Source: Pararhodobacter sp.
Lineage (GTDB): Bacteria; Pseudomonadota; Alphaproteobacteria; Rhodobacterales; Rhodobacteraceae
Direction: 5' to 3'
DNA length: 64,000 nucleotides
NCBI RefSeq assembly: GCF_034676545.1
Contig: NZ_JAUCBZ010000015.1
Coordinates: forward strand, 3,718,501 to 3,782,500
The notes below the pieces were generated by a model. The model saw only the letters and a list, made by a program, of their open reading frames with translations, did not search any database and was not told where the DNA came from. Within the stretch, counting starts at the first letter, position 1. Each line of letters begins with the position of its first letter. The translations under genes and the position numbers were made by a program. Positions 7,745-16,200 of the stretch are shown one piece after another.

Positions 7745-9535
7745 ATGGACGATCAAACAAAAAATCTAATTCTCGCCTTTGCCCTCAGCCTCGCGGTGAT
7801 CATGGGGTGGTTCGCCCTGTTCCCGCCGCCCGAGCCCAGCCCGGCAGACAGCGTCGCGCAGAGCGAATTGCTCCCGCCGCCCGCGGCGGATGTGGTGCCT
7901 GGCGCGGTTGCCGGCACGACGGCAGAACCGATTGTGGAAGCCGTTCGCATCCAGATCGACACACCACGCATGCGCGGCTCCATCGCCCTGACAGGGGGGC
8001 GTTTCGACGACCTTCAACTGCGCGATTATCGTGAAACGGTAGACGACGATTCCGACCTTGTTCATTTGCTGAACCCGGTCGGTGGCGACCGCCATCCCTA
8101 TTATGCCCTGTTCGGTTGGAGCCCGCGCGGCGCGCTGGATTACGCACAGGTCCCCGGCCCGAATACCGTGTGGGAACAGGTCGGCAGCAACAGCCTGACG
8201 CCAGCAACCCCCATCACCCTGCGCTGGGACAATGGGTCTGGATTGGTGTTCACGCGGAATATCAGCGTTGACGAGAACTTCGTTTTCACCATCGACCAGC
8301 GCGTCGAGAACACCGGCGACACGGCCGTCTCGCTGGATCCCTACGGGATTCTGGCACAGCATGGCGTACCCGCTGACCTGCAAAAGTTCTTTATTTCGCA
8401 CGAAGGTCTCGTGGAAATGATCGACGGCAGCCTGACCGAAGATGATTACGGCGACATGGTAGGGTATGAAGTCAGCGACCGTGAGCGCACGCCCGCCCGC
8501 ACGCAAACCGCAGCCGAGAACGGCTGGATCGGCTTCACCAGCAAGTATTTCATGGCCTCACTGATGGGCGTGCCGGGGCAAGGCTTTACCGCAGTTGCGC
8601 AACACGTCCCCGGTGCCGACATCTATCAGGCCAGCATGCGGCAGGCGACTGTCACCGTGCAACCGGGTGACTCGGCCAGCGTTCAGTCCATGCTGTTCAC
8701 GGGTGCCAAGGAATTCGCCACGCTCAGCGAGTACGAAGACGCTGGCATCGAGCGGTTCACCGACGCGATTGACTGGGGTTGGTTCTTTTTCCTGACCCGG
8801 CCGATCTTTCAGGTTCTGAACTTCATTCACGGCATTATCGGCAACATGGGCTGGTCCATCCTTGTGTTGACCCTGTTCCTCAAGGCGCTGTTGCTGCCCT
8901 TGGCGTGGAAATCCTACGTCTCGATGGCGCGGATGAAAGAGCTGCAGCCCGAAATGGCCAAGATGAAGGAACGGGTTGGCGACGACCGCCAGAAAATGCA
9001 GCAGGAAATGATGGCGCTGTACCGCGAGAAAAAGGTGAACCCGGCCGCCGGGTGCCTGCCGATCTTGCTGCAGATCCCGATTTTCTTCTCGCTGTACAAA
9101 GTGATCTTTGTCACCATCGAATTGCGACATGCCGCGTGGATCTGGGTGTTCAACGACCTCTCGGCCCCTGATCCGACATCGCTTTTCAACCTGTTTGGCG
9201 CGCTGCCTTGGGCGGCTCCTGAGCCGGGCACCCTGATGGCGACCGCCTTCTTGGGATTGCTGCCGCTGTTGTTCGGCACGTCGATGTGGTTCCAGATGCG
9301 CCTCAACCCGGCCCCTGCGGACCCGATGCAGGCGACGATCTTCAACTGGATGCCATGGGTCTTCATGTTTGTGATGGGCGGCTTTGCGTCCGGCCTGTTG
9401 ATCTACTGGATCGGCAACAACATCATCACCTTCACGCAGCAGTACCTGATCATGTCGACGCATGGTTCAAGACCGGATGTGTTTGGCAATATCAAAGCCT
9501 CGGTCAAGCGCCCGCGCGGTGGCAAGTCCGGATGA
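7745..9535 (+). CDS. yidC: Membrane protein insertase YidC
   Basis: Inner-membrane insertase of the Oxa1/Alb3/YidC family, 596 residues. An N-terminal membrane helix (about residues 8-26) is followed by a large periplasmic beta-domain. A C-terminal multi-helix core begins near residue 340 (DWGWFFFLTRPIFQVL), with the cytoplasmic coiled segment KMKERVGDDRQKMQQEM and NPAAGCLPILLQIPIF. It works alone or with SecYEG, whose SecY is encoded at 28.3-29.6 kb. Its stop overlaps the MOSC gene start (ATGA). Confidence 0.97.
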   Translation: MDDQTKNLILAFALSLAVIMGWFALFPPPEPSPADSVAQSELLPPPAADVVPGAVAGTTAEPIVEAVRIQIDTPRMRGSIALTGGRFDDLQLRDYRETVDDDSDLVHLLNPVGGDRHPYYALFGWSPRGALDYAQVPGPNTVWEQVGSNSLTPATPITLRWDNGSGLVFTRNISVDENFVFTIDQRVENTGDTAVSLDPYGILAQHGVPADLQKFFISHEGLVEMIDGSLTEDDYGDMVGYEVSDRERTPARTQTAAENGWIGFTSKYFMASLMGVPGQGFTAVAQHVPGADIYQASMRQATVTVQPGDSASVQSMLFTGAKEFATLSEYEDAGIERFTDAIDWGWFFFLTRPIFQVLNFIHGIIGNMGWSILVLTLFLKALLLPLAWKSYVSMARMKELQPEMAKMKERVGDDRQKMQQEMMALYREKKVNPAAGCLPILLQIPIFFSLYKVIFVTIELRHAAWIWVFNDLSAPDPTSLFNLFGALPWAAPEPGTLMATAFLGLLPLLFGTSMWFQMRLNPAPADPMQATIFNWMPWVFMFVMGGFASGLLIYWIGNNIITFTQQYLIMSTHGSRPDVFGNIKASVKRPRGGKSG

Positions 9536-10266
9536 GCCGGATACGCCTTGCGCATATCGTCCGGCATCCGGTCAAATCGGTGGGATGGCAGGAAATTGAA
9601 AGGGCGGCCCTGACGCGGGGCCGCCCCCTTCCGTTTGACCGCCTCTGGGCTGTCGCCACCGAGGCCGCCGAAACCCAGGCGGAGTTGGACGTCTGGCAGC
9701 CCAAGCTGCGCTTTGTGCGCGGCGCGGCCGAGGGTCGCTTGCAGGCGGTTCGCGCGACCTTCGATGAGCGCACGCAGGCAATCACGCTGTCTCACCCGGA
9801 TCGCGAGACCTTCACCGGCGTCTTGCCGCAGGCGGCGAGCGCCCTTCTGGAATGGCTGCGCCCCTTGTGGCCCGACACACGCCCTGCGCCGTCGCGCCTT
9901 GTCTCCCGGTCTGATGGGGGCGCGTTAACGGATGTGCCCGAGCCCTATGTGTCACTTCTGAACCTGTCCTCGAACACGGCTTTGGCCACCAAGATGGGGC
10001 TCGACTTGTCGATCCATCGGTGGCGTGGCAATCTGTGGCTTGATGGATTGCCCCCCTGGGAGGAGTTCAACTGGATTGGCCGCGAGATCCAGATCGGCAG
10101 CGCCCGATTGAAGATTGAGAAACGCATTACACGCTGCGTTGCCACGACCTTTGACCCCATCTCCGGGATCAGGCAGGGCGAAACGCTGGACGCCTTGACC
10201 CAAGGTTGGGGCCACCAGGATTTTGGCGTTTACGGCGAGTCATCGCCACCGGCGAGATCGCCATAG
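9532..10266 (+). CDS. MOSC domain-containing protein
   Basis: Protein of about 244 residues with an N-terminal MOSC beta-barrel region followed by a MOSC domain, related to molybdenum-cofactor sulfurase and mARC-type proteins. The family's conserved Cys is in RITRCVATTFDP (around residue 200). The start is fixed by the ATGA overlap with yidC, which suggests translational coupling. It lies between yidC and engB, an arrangement I recall as common in this family of bacteria. The physiological substrate is unknown. Confidence 0.82.
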   Translation: MSRIRLAHIVRHPVKSVGWQEIERAALTRGRPLPFDRLWAVATEAAETQAELDVWQPKLRFVRGAAEGRLQAVRATFDERTQAITLSHPDRETFTGVLPQAASALLEWLRPLWPDTRPAPSRLVSRSDGGALTDVPEPYVSLLNLSSNTALATKMGLDLSIHRWRGNLWLDGLPPWEEFNWIGREIQIGSARLKIEKRITRCVATTFDPISGIRQGETLDALTQGWGHQDFGVYGESSPPARSP

Positions 10267-10288
10267 AGGATGAAGTGATAGTTTTCCC

Positions 10289-10945
10289 ATGATCGCACCC
10301 CTGCCCTTTCCCCTCACGCCGCATCCGACGCCCGAAGACATCGAGGCGGGCCGCAAGCTGTTTGCCGGCGATGTCGATTTTGTCAAAGGGGTCGTGGCGA
10401 TGCCCGGCCTGCCCCCCGCTGACCGCCTCGAAGTGTGCTTTGCCGGTCGCTCGAACGTCGGGAAATCAAGCCTGATCAATGCGTTGACCGGGCGCAAGGC
10501 CTTGGCGCGAACCTCGAACACACCGGGCCGCACGCAGGAAATCAACTACTTCGACGTCGGCGGTCATTTCTTTTTGGTCGACCTGCCCGGCTACGGCTTT
10601 GCCGAGGCTCCGCTGCCGATCGTCAAACAATGGCAAGCGCTGCTCAAAGCCTATTTGTCCGGCCGCGCGACACTGCGCCGCGCCTTTGTGCTGGTGGACA
10701 TGCGCCATGGCGTGAAAAAGGTCGACCACGACATCATGCAGCTGCTGAACCAATCCGCCGTGACCTTTCAGGTGGTCCTGACCAAAGCCGACAAGATCGG
10801 CATGGAGCAGCAGGAAAAGACGCTTGCGCAGGTTCGTGCAGCCTTGCAACAACATCCGGCCGCGTATCCCGAGATCCTTGTGACTTCGTCTGAAAAGGGC
10901 GACGGTATCGCCACACTTCGCGCCCTCATCGCAACCATGCAGTAA
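10289..10945 (+). CDS. engB: Ribosome biogenesis GTPase EngB/YsxC
   Basis: Essential GTP-binding protein for large-subunit assembly, 218 residues. G1 is GRSNVGKSS (about residues 52-60), G3 is DLPGYGF, G4 is TKADK and G5 is TSSEKGDG. Length and motif order fit the EngB family. It is followed 7 bp later by argB and preceded by the MOSC gene on the same strand. Confidence 0.96.
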   Translation: MIAPLPFPLTPHPTPEDIEAGRKLFAGDVDFVKGVVAMPGLPPADRLEVCFAGRSNVGKSSLINALTGRKALARTSNTPGRTQEINYFDVGGHFFLVDLPGYGFAEAPLPIVKQWQALLKAYLSGRATLRRAFVLVDMRHGVKKVDHDIMQLLNQSAVTFQVVLTKADKIGMEQQEKTLAQVRAALQQHPAAYPEILVTSSEKGDGIATLRALIATMQ

Positions 10946-10952
10946 TGCCAAC

Positions 10953-11852
10953 ATGAAACAGCAAACCATGAACCGTGATTGGACCGCCATCGCCCGGACA
11001 TTGTCCGAGGCTCTCCCTTACCTCCAGCGTTTTTCGGGCGCCGTCGTCGTCGTCAAATTCGGCGGCAACGCGATGGGCGACCAGGACGCCATGGCGGAAT
11101 TCGCCCGCGATATCGTCTTGATGCGCCAAGTCGGGTTGAACCCGATTGTCGTGCATGGCGGCGGGCCGATGATCAACAGCATGTTGGACAGGTTGGGCAT
11201 CAAGTCCGAATTCGTGCGCGGCAAACGCGTGACCGACAAGGCGACCGTCGAGGTCGTCGAAATGGTGCTGACCGGGTTGGTCAACAAGCGCATCGTGCAG
11301 GCGATCATGGACGAAGGTGGCCGCGCCGTCGGCCTGTCAGGCAAGGACGACGACATGATGGTCTGCGTGGCCGATGACCCGGAGCTGGGTTTTGTCGGTC
11401 GCCCGGTCGAAATGAACGTGCAGGTATTGCGCGACCTCTACAATGCCGGGATCATCCCGGTCGTGGCGCCGGTTGCCACCGGCATGGCCGCCAACGAGAC
11501 GTTCAACGTGAATGGCGACACTGCCGCCGGGGCCATTGCCGGTGCGCTCAAGGCGGATCGTTTGTTGCTGTTGACCGATGTGTCCGGCGTGAAGGACGAG
11601 AACGGCGATGTCGTGACCGAGCTGACCTCGGAACAGGTGCGCCAGATGACCAAAGCGGGCGTGATCGCGGGTGGTATGATCCCCAAGACCGAGACCGCGC
11701 TGGAGGCCTTGGAACAGGGGGTTCGCGCCGTGGTGATCCTGGACGGCCGGGTCCCCAATGCCTGCCTGCTGGAGTTGTTCACCGAGCACGGGGCGGGCAG
11801 CATGATCCGCTCCACCGAGGCCAAGGTTGCCGTGCGTGGGCATGGCACCTGA
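10953..11852 (+). CDS. argB: Acetylglutamate kinase
   Basis: Phosphorylates N-acetyl-L-glutamate in the second step of arginine synthesis. The 299-residue protein belongs to the amino-acid kinase family, with VVKFGGNAMGD near the N-terminus, VVHGGGPMIN, FNVNGDTAAGAIA and LLLLTDVSGVKD. A second in-frame ATG at 10968 (MNRDWTAIART) is an alternative start. It lies 7 bp after engB and overlaps the next gene by 11 bp. Confidence 0.97.
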   Translation: MKQQTMNRDWTAIARTLSEALPYLQRFSGAVVVVKFGGNAMGDQDAMAEFARDIVLMRQVGLNPIVVHGGGPMINSMLDRLGIKSEFVRGKRVTDKATVEVVEMVLTGLVNKRIVQAIMDEGGRAVGLSGKDDDMMVCVADDPELGFVGRPVEMNVQVLRDLYNAGIIPVVAPVATGMAANETFNVNGDTAAGAIAGALKADRLLLLTDVSGVKDENGDVVTELTSEQVRQMTKAGVIAGGMIPKTETALEALEQGVRAVVILDGRVPNACLLELFTEHGAGSMIRSTEAKVAVRGHGT

Positions 11853-12486
11853 CCTGATCGCGGCGCTCCAAAGCCATCATCTGGTGGCTTTGGCCAGTCT
11901 ACCCGCCGACCCCGAATTCTGCCCCGACGCGGCACGGTCTCTGGTTCTGATCGGGCCAATGGGTGGCGCGTCGTGGTGGGAGCACGTCACCCGGTCTGCC
12001 GAATGGTTGGACGGCCAGCCTGATCCGCTGGATCGCTGGTCGATGCGAGTTCTGGACGGCGTCGCAGCCCGGTTCGGTGGGCGGGCCCTGTTTCCCTCCG
12101 ACGGCCCGCCCTTTCCGCCGTTCTTCAAATGGGCGCTGGCGTCGGGCGCTCTGTGGCAAAGCCCGGTCGGTATGTTGGTGCATGCCGAGGCGGGCCTGTG
12201 GGTGTCCTTTCGCGGCGCGCTGGCGGTGCCGTTTGACGTTCCTTTGCCTGCCACGCGGAATCCCTGCGACACCTGCCAGGATCAACCCTGCCGAACCGCC
12301 TGCCCGGTGAATGCCTTGTCGCCGACGGTGTATGATGTGGCGGCCTGTCATGACTTTCTGAATACAGACGCCGGAAACCGCTGTCTTTCCGAAGGGTGCC
12401 GGGCGCGTGGCGCTTGCCCCGCCTCGCAAAGGCATGCAAGACTGGCAGCTCAATCCGCCTATCACATGAGCCGGTTTCACACATGA
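11842..12486 (+). CDS. Putative 4Fe-4S protein of unknown function
   Basis: About 214 residues. The N-terminal half has no recognised motif. The C-terminal third is cysteine-rich, with the pattern PCDTCQDQPCRTACP followed by CLSEGCRARGACP, which could hold two iron-sulfur clusters of ferredoxin type. The layout recalls the ferredoxin region of epoxyqueuosine-reductase-like proteins, but the cobalamin domain is absent. The ATG at 11842 overlaps argB by 11 bp, and its stop overlaps the next start (ATGA), implying coupled expression. Confidence 0.7.
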   Translation: MAPDLIAALQSHHLVALASLPADPEFCPDAARSLVLIGPMGGASWWEHVTRSAEWLDGQPDPLDRWSMRVLDGVAARFGGRALFPSDGPPFPPFFKWALASGALWQSPVGMLVHAEAGLWVSFRGALAVPFDVPLPATRNPCDTCQDQPCRTACPVNALSPTVYDVAACHDFLNTDAGNRCLSEGCRARGACPASQRHARLAAQSAYHMSRFHT

Positions 12487-12989
12487 CAAAACGCCTGATT
12501 CTGACACGGCATGCCAAGTCCAGCTGGGATGACCCGACGACCCCCGATCACGAGCGGCCCCTGAATGAACGGGGGAAAGCTGCGGCGGCCGATCTGGGCG
12601 GCTGGCTGGCCTCGCGTGGATATGTGCCGCAGGAGGTGCTGTGCTCGGATGCGGCGCGGACCCGCGAGACCTGGGAGGGGCTGGCCCCGTCGCTGGAGGG
12701 TGCGGTCGAGCCGACGTTGAAATCGGCGCTCTATAATGCCGGGCCTGATGTGATGCTGGCAGTTTTGCGGCACGCGAAAGCGGACACGGTGATGATGATC
12801 GGGCACAATCCGGGGATCAGTGAATTTGCGGAACGAATCGTCGCGCAGGTGCCGATGAATCCGGATTTCCATCGCTATCCGACGGGTGCGACCCTGGTGG
12901 TGACGCTGGAGGTGGCGGACTGGAAAGAGGTCGCCTATGGAATGGGGTCGATCCGGGATTTTATCATCCCCAGCGAAATCCCGGCCTGA
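12483..12989 (+). CDS. Histidine phosphatase family protein (SixA-like)
   Basis: 168-residue phosphoglycerate-mutase-fold phosphatase. The catalytic RHAKSSWD motif sits at residues 9-16, and the second-histidine motif GHNPG lies near residue 102. Compact size and the RHAKSSW form point to the SixA/phosphohistidine phosphatase group. The actual target is unknown. The start codon overlaps the upstream stop as ATGA, and a terminator follows 40 bp after the stop, closing this run of genes. Confidence 0.85.
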   Translation: MTKRLILTRHAKSSWDDPTTPDHERPLNERGKAAAADLGGWLASRGYVPQEVLCSDAARTRETWEGLAPSLEGAVEPTLKSALYNAGPDVMLAVLRHAKADTVMMIGHNPGISEFAERIVAQVPMNPDFHRYPTGATLVVTLEVADWKEVAYGMGSIRDFIIPSEIPA

Positions 12990-13029
12990 TGTCCCCCCGT
13001 GGGACAGGGTGAGAGACACGCAAAAACAA

Positions 13030-13059
13030 CCCCTTACGCTGCAGCGTTAGGGGTTTTTT
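13030..13059 (+). terminator. Intrinsic terminator after the argB cluster
   Basis: An 11-bp stem (13030-13040 with 13043-13053, one mismatch) is followed by a run of six T. It ends the transcript containing argB and the histidine phosphatase gene. Confidence 0.85.
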
Positions 13060-13088
13060 AACAGTTTACACCACAACCGAGCCCCGCC

Positions 13089-14054
13089 ATGCGCAAGTTT
13101 CCACGCCTCTCTACCTGCCACGAGGACCCGACCCCCTATCCGCCCGGCACCGCCTATATGGACGGCCAATACCTGCCGATTGGCGAGGCCAGGATTTCGG
13201 TGCTGGACAACGGCTTTCTGCACTCGGATGCCACCTATGACGTGGCGCATGTCTGGAACGGCGCATTTTTGCGGCTCAACGACCATCTGGACCGGTTTTT
13301 TGCGGGCCTCGACAAACTGCACATGACGATCCCTTATGATCGCGCGCAGGTGACGGAAATCCTGTGCAATTGCGTGGCACTGTCGGGCCTGCAAAACGCC
13401 TATGTCGAATTCATCTGCACGCGCGGCCTGTCGCCCCGCTTCAGCCGGGATCCGCGCGATTGCCAGAATCGGTTCATCGCCTTTGCCATCCCGTTCGGCT
13501 CGATCGCCAACCCCGCGCAGTTGAAACACGGGCTGCATGTGGCAATCACCGATCTGCTGCGCATTCCGCCCGCCTCGGTCGATCCAACGGTGAAGAATTA
13601 TCACTGGCTGGACTTGGTCAAGGGCCTGTATGCCGCCTATGCGCGGGGCGCGGATACGGCAATTCTGGTGGACGGCGCGGGCAATATCGCCGAAGGGCCG
13701 GGATTCAACGTGTTCGCGGTGAAGAATGGCGCAATCCTGACGCCAAAGAACGGCGTGTTGCAGGGTATCACCCGGCAGACGATCTTTGACCTGAGCGCGG
13801 CGCTGCAGGTCAGTTGCACCGCCGGGACCCTCTCGCCCGCCGCATTGATCACGGCGGAGGAGGTGTTCGTTACCTCGACCGCAGGCGGCGTGATGCCGGT
13901 CACCCGGATTGACGGGCAGCCTGTGGGGTCTGGCAAGATTGGCCCGATCACCGCACGGATGACCGAGCAGTATTGGCGCCTGCATGACGATCCACAGATG
14001 CGCACGGTGGTTGAATACCCCAAGATGCCCGACACCGGGACGCCGGGCGCATAA
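13089..14054 (+). CDS. Fold-type IV PLP aminotransferase, (R)-amine transaminase-like
   Basis: 321-residue class IV aminotransferase. The PLP lysine is Lys169 in DPTVKNYHW, and AEGPGFNVF and GVLQGITRQTI are typical of the fold. Near the N-terminus, GEARISVLDNGFLHSDATYD and HVWNG, and later YVEFICTRG, resemble remembered sequences of (R)-selective amine transaminases such as the Arthrobacter enzyme more than BCAT or D-alanine aminotransferase. A D-amino-acid aminotransferase remains possible. The gene stands alone between two terminators. Confidence 0.82.
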   Translation: MRKFPRLSTCHEDPTPYPPGTAYMDGQYLPIGEARISVLDNGFLHSDATYDVAHVWNGAFLRLNDHLDRFFAGLDKLHMTIPYDRAQVTEILCNCVALSGLQNAYVEFICTRGLSPRFSRDPRDCQNRFIAFAIPFGSIANPAQLKHGLHVAITDLLRIPPASVDPTVKNYHWLDLVKGLYAAYARGADTAILVDGAGNIAEGPGFNVFAVKNGAILTPKNGVLQGITRQTIFDLSAALQVSCTAGTLSPAALITAEEVFVTSTAGGVMPVTRIDGQPVGSGKIGPITARMTEQYWRLHDDPQMRTVVEYPKMPDTGTPGA

Positions 14055-14080
14055 GAAAAAGGAGGGCCGCAGCCCCCCTT
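14055..14080 (-). terminator. Terminator of the aap operon
   Basis: A 9-bp stem (14059-14067 with 14072-14080, one mismatch) is followed on the minus strand by a T-rich stretch. It lies between the convergent aminotransferase and aapP genes. Confidence 0.7.
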
Positions 14081-14119
14081 GATCCGTGTCTTGGCCGGAA
14101 CGCGCGCGGCGCTGTTGCG

Positions 14120-14896
14120 TCAGTGCGCCAGAATCTGGCTGAGAAACAGCTTCGTACGCTCGGATTGCGGATTGCTGAAGAACTCCTTGGGTTCGTTCTG
14201 TTCAACAATCTGGCCCTGATCCATGAAGATCACCCGATTCGCCACAGCCTGCGCAAAGCCCATCTCGTGGGTCACGCAGAGCATGGTCATGCCCTCCTCG
14301 GCCAGTTCGATCATCGTGTCGAGCACCTCTTTGATCATCTCGGGGTCAAGCGCCGAAGTCGGTTCATCGAACAGCATGATCCGCGGCTTCATGCACAGCG
14401 AACGCGCAATGGCCACGCGCTGCTGCTGACCGCCCGAGAGTTGGCCGGGGAATTTGTCGGCCTGCTCGGGGATCTTGACCTTTTCCAGAAAATGCATCGC
14501 GATTTCTTCGGCTTCTTTCCGGGGAATCTTGCGCACCCAGATCGGCGCCAGCGTTAGATTGTCGAGGATCGACAGATGCGGGAACAGGTTGAAGTGCTGG
14601 AACACCATGCCGACCTCGGAGCGGACCTTGTCGATGTTCTTGAGGTCCGAGGACAGCTCGGTGCCATCCACGATGATCTGGCCCTTCTGGTGTTCCTCCA
14701 GCCGGTTGATGCAGCGAATGAGCGTGGATTTGCCCGACCCCGAGGGGCCACAAATCACGATCCGCTCGCCACGATTGACGGTCATGTTGATGTCGCGCAG
14801 GACGTGAAACGCCCCGTACCACTTGTTCATGTTGGTGATCTGGATCGCGACCTCGTCGCTCACCGTCATTGCGCTGCGTTGTGCAGTCGTTTCCAT
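14120..14896 (-). CDS. aapP: General L-amino acid ABC transporter, ATP-binding protein
   Basis: 258-residue ATPase that powers the Aap transporter. Walker A is GPSGSGKST, the signature is LSGGQQQR, Walker B is IMLFDEPTSALD and the H-loop is VTHEMGF. The MVFQHFNLFPHLS Q-loop is typical of polar amino-acid transporters. An ATG at 14896 with a GGAG-type site just upstream fits homologue length; the longer open frame lacks homology. Last gene of aapJQMP. Confidence 0.95.
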   Translation of the reverse strand: METTAQRSAMTVSDEVAIQITNMNKWYGAFHVLRDINMTVNRGERIVICGPSGSGKSTLIRCINRLEEHQKGQIIVDGTELSSDLKNIDKVRSEVGMVFQHFNLFPHLSILDNLTLAPIWVRKIPRKEAEEIAMHFLEKVKIPEQADKFPGQLSGGQQQRVAIARSLCMKPRIMLFDEPTSALDPEMIKEVLDTMIELAEEGMTMLCVTHEMGFAQAVANRVIFMDQGQIVEQNEPKEFFSNPQSERTKLFLSQILAH

Positions 14897-14906
14897 GCGT
14901 TTCTCC

Positions 14907-16199
14907 TTAACGGTGGTCGGTCTTGAGGCGACGTTCGAGATACATCGAATAGCGCGACATGCTGAAACAGAAGATCCAGAACACCGCACCGATGAAGATG
15001 AACAGCTCCCAATAAATACCCTGCCAATCCGAGTTGGCGCGGATCGCACTGGCAAAACCGATCGGGTCGAGCAGGCCGATGAACACCACAAGCGTGGTAT
15101 CCTTGAACAGGCCGATGAAGGTGTTGACGATGCCGGGAATCGAGATTTTCAACGCCTGCGGCATGATGATCAGGCGCTGCGCTTTCCAATAGTCGAGGCC
15201 CAGGGCGTCGGCGGCCTCGTATTGGCCCTGCGGCAAGGCGGCCAGACCACCGCGGATCACCTCGGCCATATAGGCCGTGGCAAACAGCGTCACCATGATG
15301 ATCACCCGCAGCACGAGGTCAAAGTTGGTGCCCGGCGGCAGGAAGTAGTTCAGCAGCAAGGAGGCGGTGAACAGCAGCGTGATCAGGGGAACGCCGCGGA
15401 TGAACTCGATGAAGATGACGCAGATCCAGCGGATCAACGGCATGTTCGATTGCCGCCCCAGCGCCAGCAGCACGCCCATCGGCAAGGACAGGACAATGCC
15501 GGTGATGCCGATGATGATCGACAGCTTGAAGCCACCGAAGTCCTGCGAGCGCACGGCCTCGATGCCGATGGGCAGGATGCCCTGCAGGGTGTCCGACAGC
15601 GGGAACGCGAAGAACAGCCAATAGAGGACCGGCACGATAATCGTCGCCAGGCTTGAGATGAGCGTGCCGAAATTCTGGGTCGCCATCATCACCACGGCGC
15701 CGATGACGAAGCCCAGCAGGATCACGATCGGCAACCAGATCGAGCCGCCCCACAACAGGAAGAAGGCGATGAACGGATAGACCGCCGAGAACCACAAGAC
15801 CTTGCGCGGAACGGCGGGGAACAGGATGGGGGCCAGGGCGATGAGCATCAGGATCATCGCCACGATGGGACGCCAATACAACGCGCTGGGGTAGAAGCCG
15901 AACAGCAACTGGTGCCAGCGGTCGCGGATGACCGCCCAACAGGCGCCGGTGGCGCCGTCCAGGATCTCGCGGCACTGGGTCAGCGAGTCGGCAACCCAGA
16001 TCGAGTTCATCAGCCAGGGGCCGACTTCGTAGATGACCAGCGCCGTTGCGAGGAAGGACAGAACCGTCAGGATCGAGCTGAGGATGCCGTTGAACAGGTT
16101 CTCCTGTACCCATTTGACGGGCCCGATCGCCGTACTGGGTGGGGCCTGTTGTTCCAACATTTCGGTGCGGACGTAGTTGAGGCCGAGATGCTCTTCCAT
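14907..16199 (-). CDS. aapM: General L-amino acid ABC transporter, permease AapM
   Basis: 430-residue inner-membrane permease of the HisM/GlnP family. A long N-terminal region with several hydrophobic segments precedes the transport domain. The EAA-type loop reads AADALGLDYWKAQRLIIMPQALKISIPG. The conserved Aap-specific segment with Cys residues (REILDGATGACWAVIRD) is present. It lies 1 bp after aapQ and 10 bp before aapP and presumably pairs with AapQ. Confidence 0.94.
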   Translation of the reverse strand: MEEHLGLNYVRTEMLEQQAPPSTAIGPVKWVQENLFNGILSSILTVLSFLATALVIYEVGPWLMNSIWVADSLTQCREILDGATGACWAVIRDRWHQLLFGFYPSALYWRPIVAMILMLIALAPILFPAVPRKVLWFSAVYPFIAFFLLWGGSIWLPIVILLGFVIGAVVMMATQNFGTLISSLATIIVPVLYWLFFAFPLSDTLQGILPIGIEAVRSQDFGGFKLSIIIGITGIVLSLPMGVLLALGRQSNMPLIRWICVIFIEFIRGVPLITLLFTASLLLNYFLPPGTNFDLVLRVIIMVTLFATAYMAEVIRGGLAALPQGQYEAADALGLDYWKAQRLIIMPQALKISIPGIVNTFIGLFKDTTLVVFIGLLDPIGFASAIRANSDWQGIYWELFIFIGAVFWIFCFSMSRYSMYLERRLKTDHR

Positions 16200-16200
16200 G

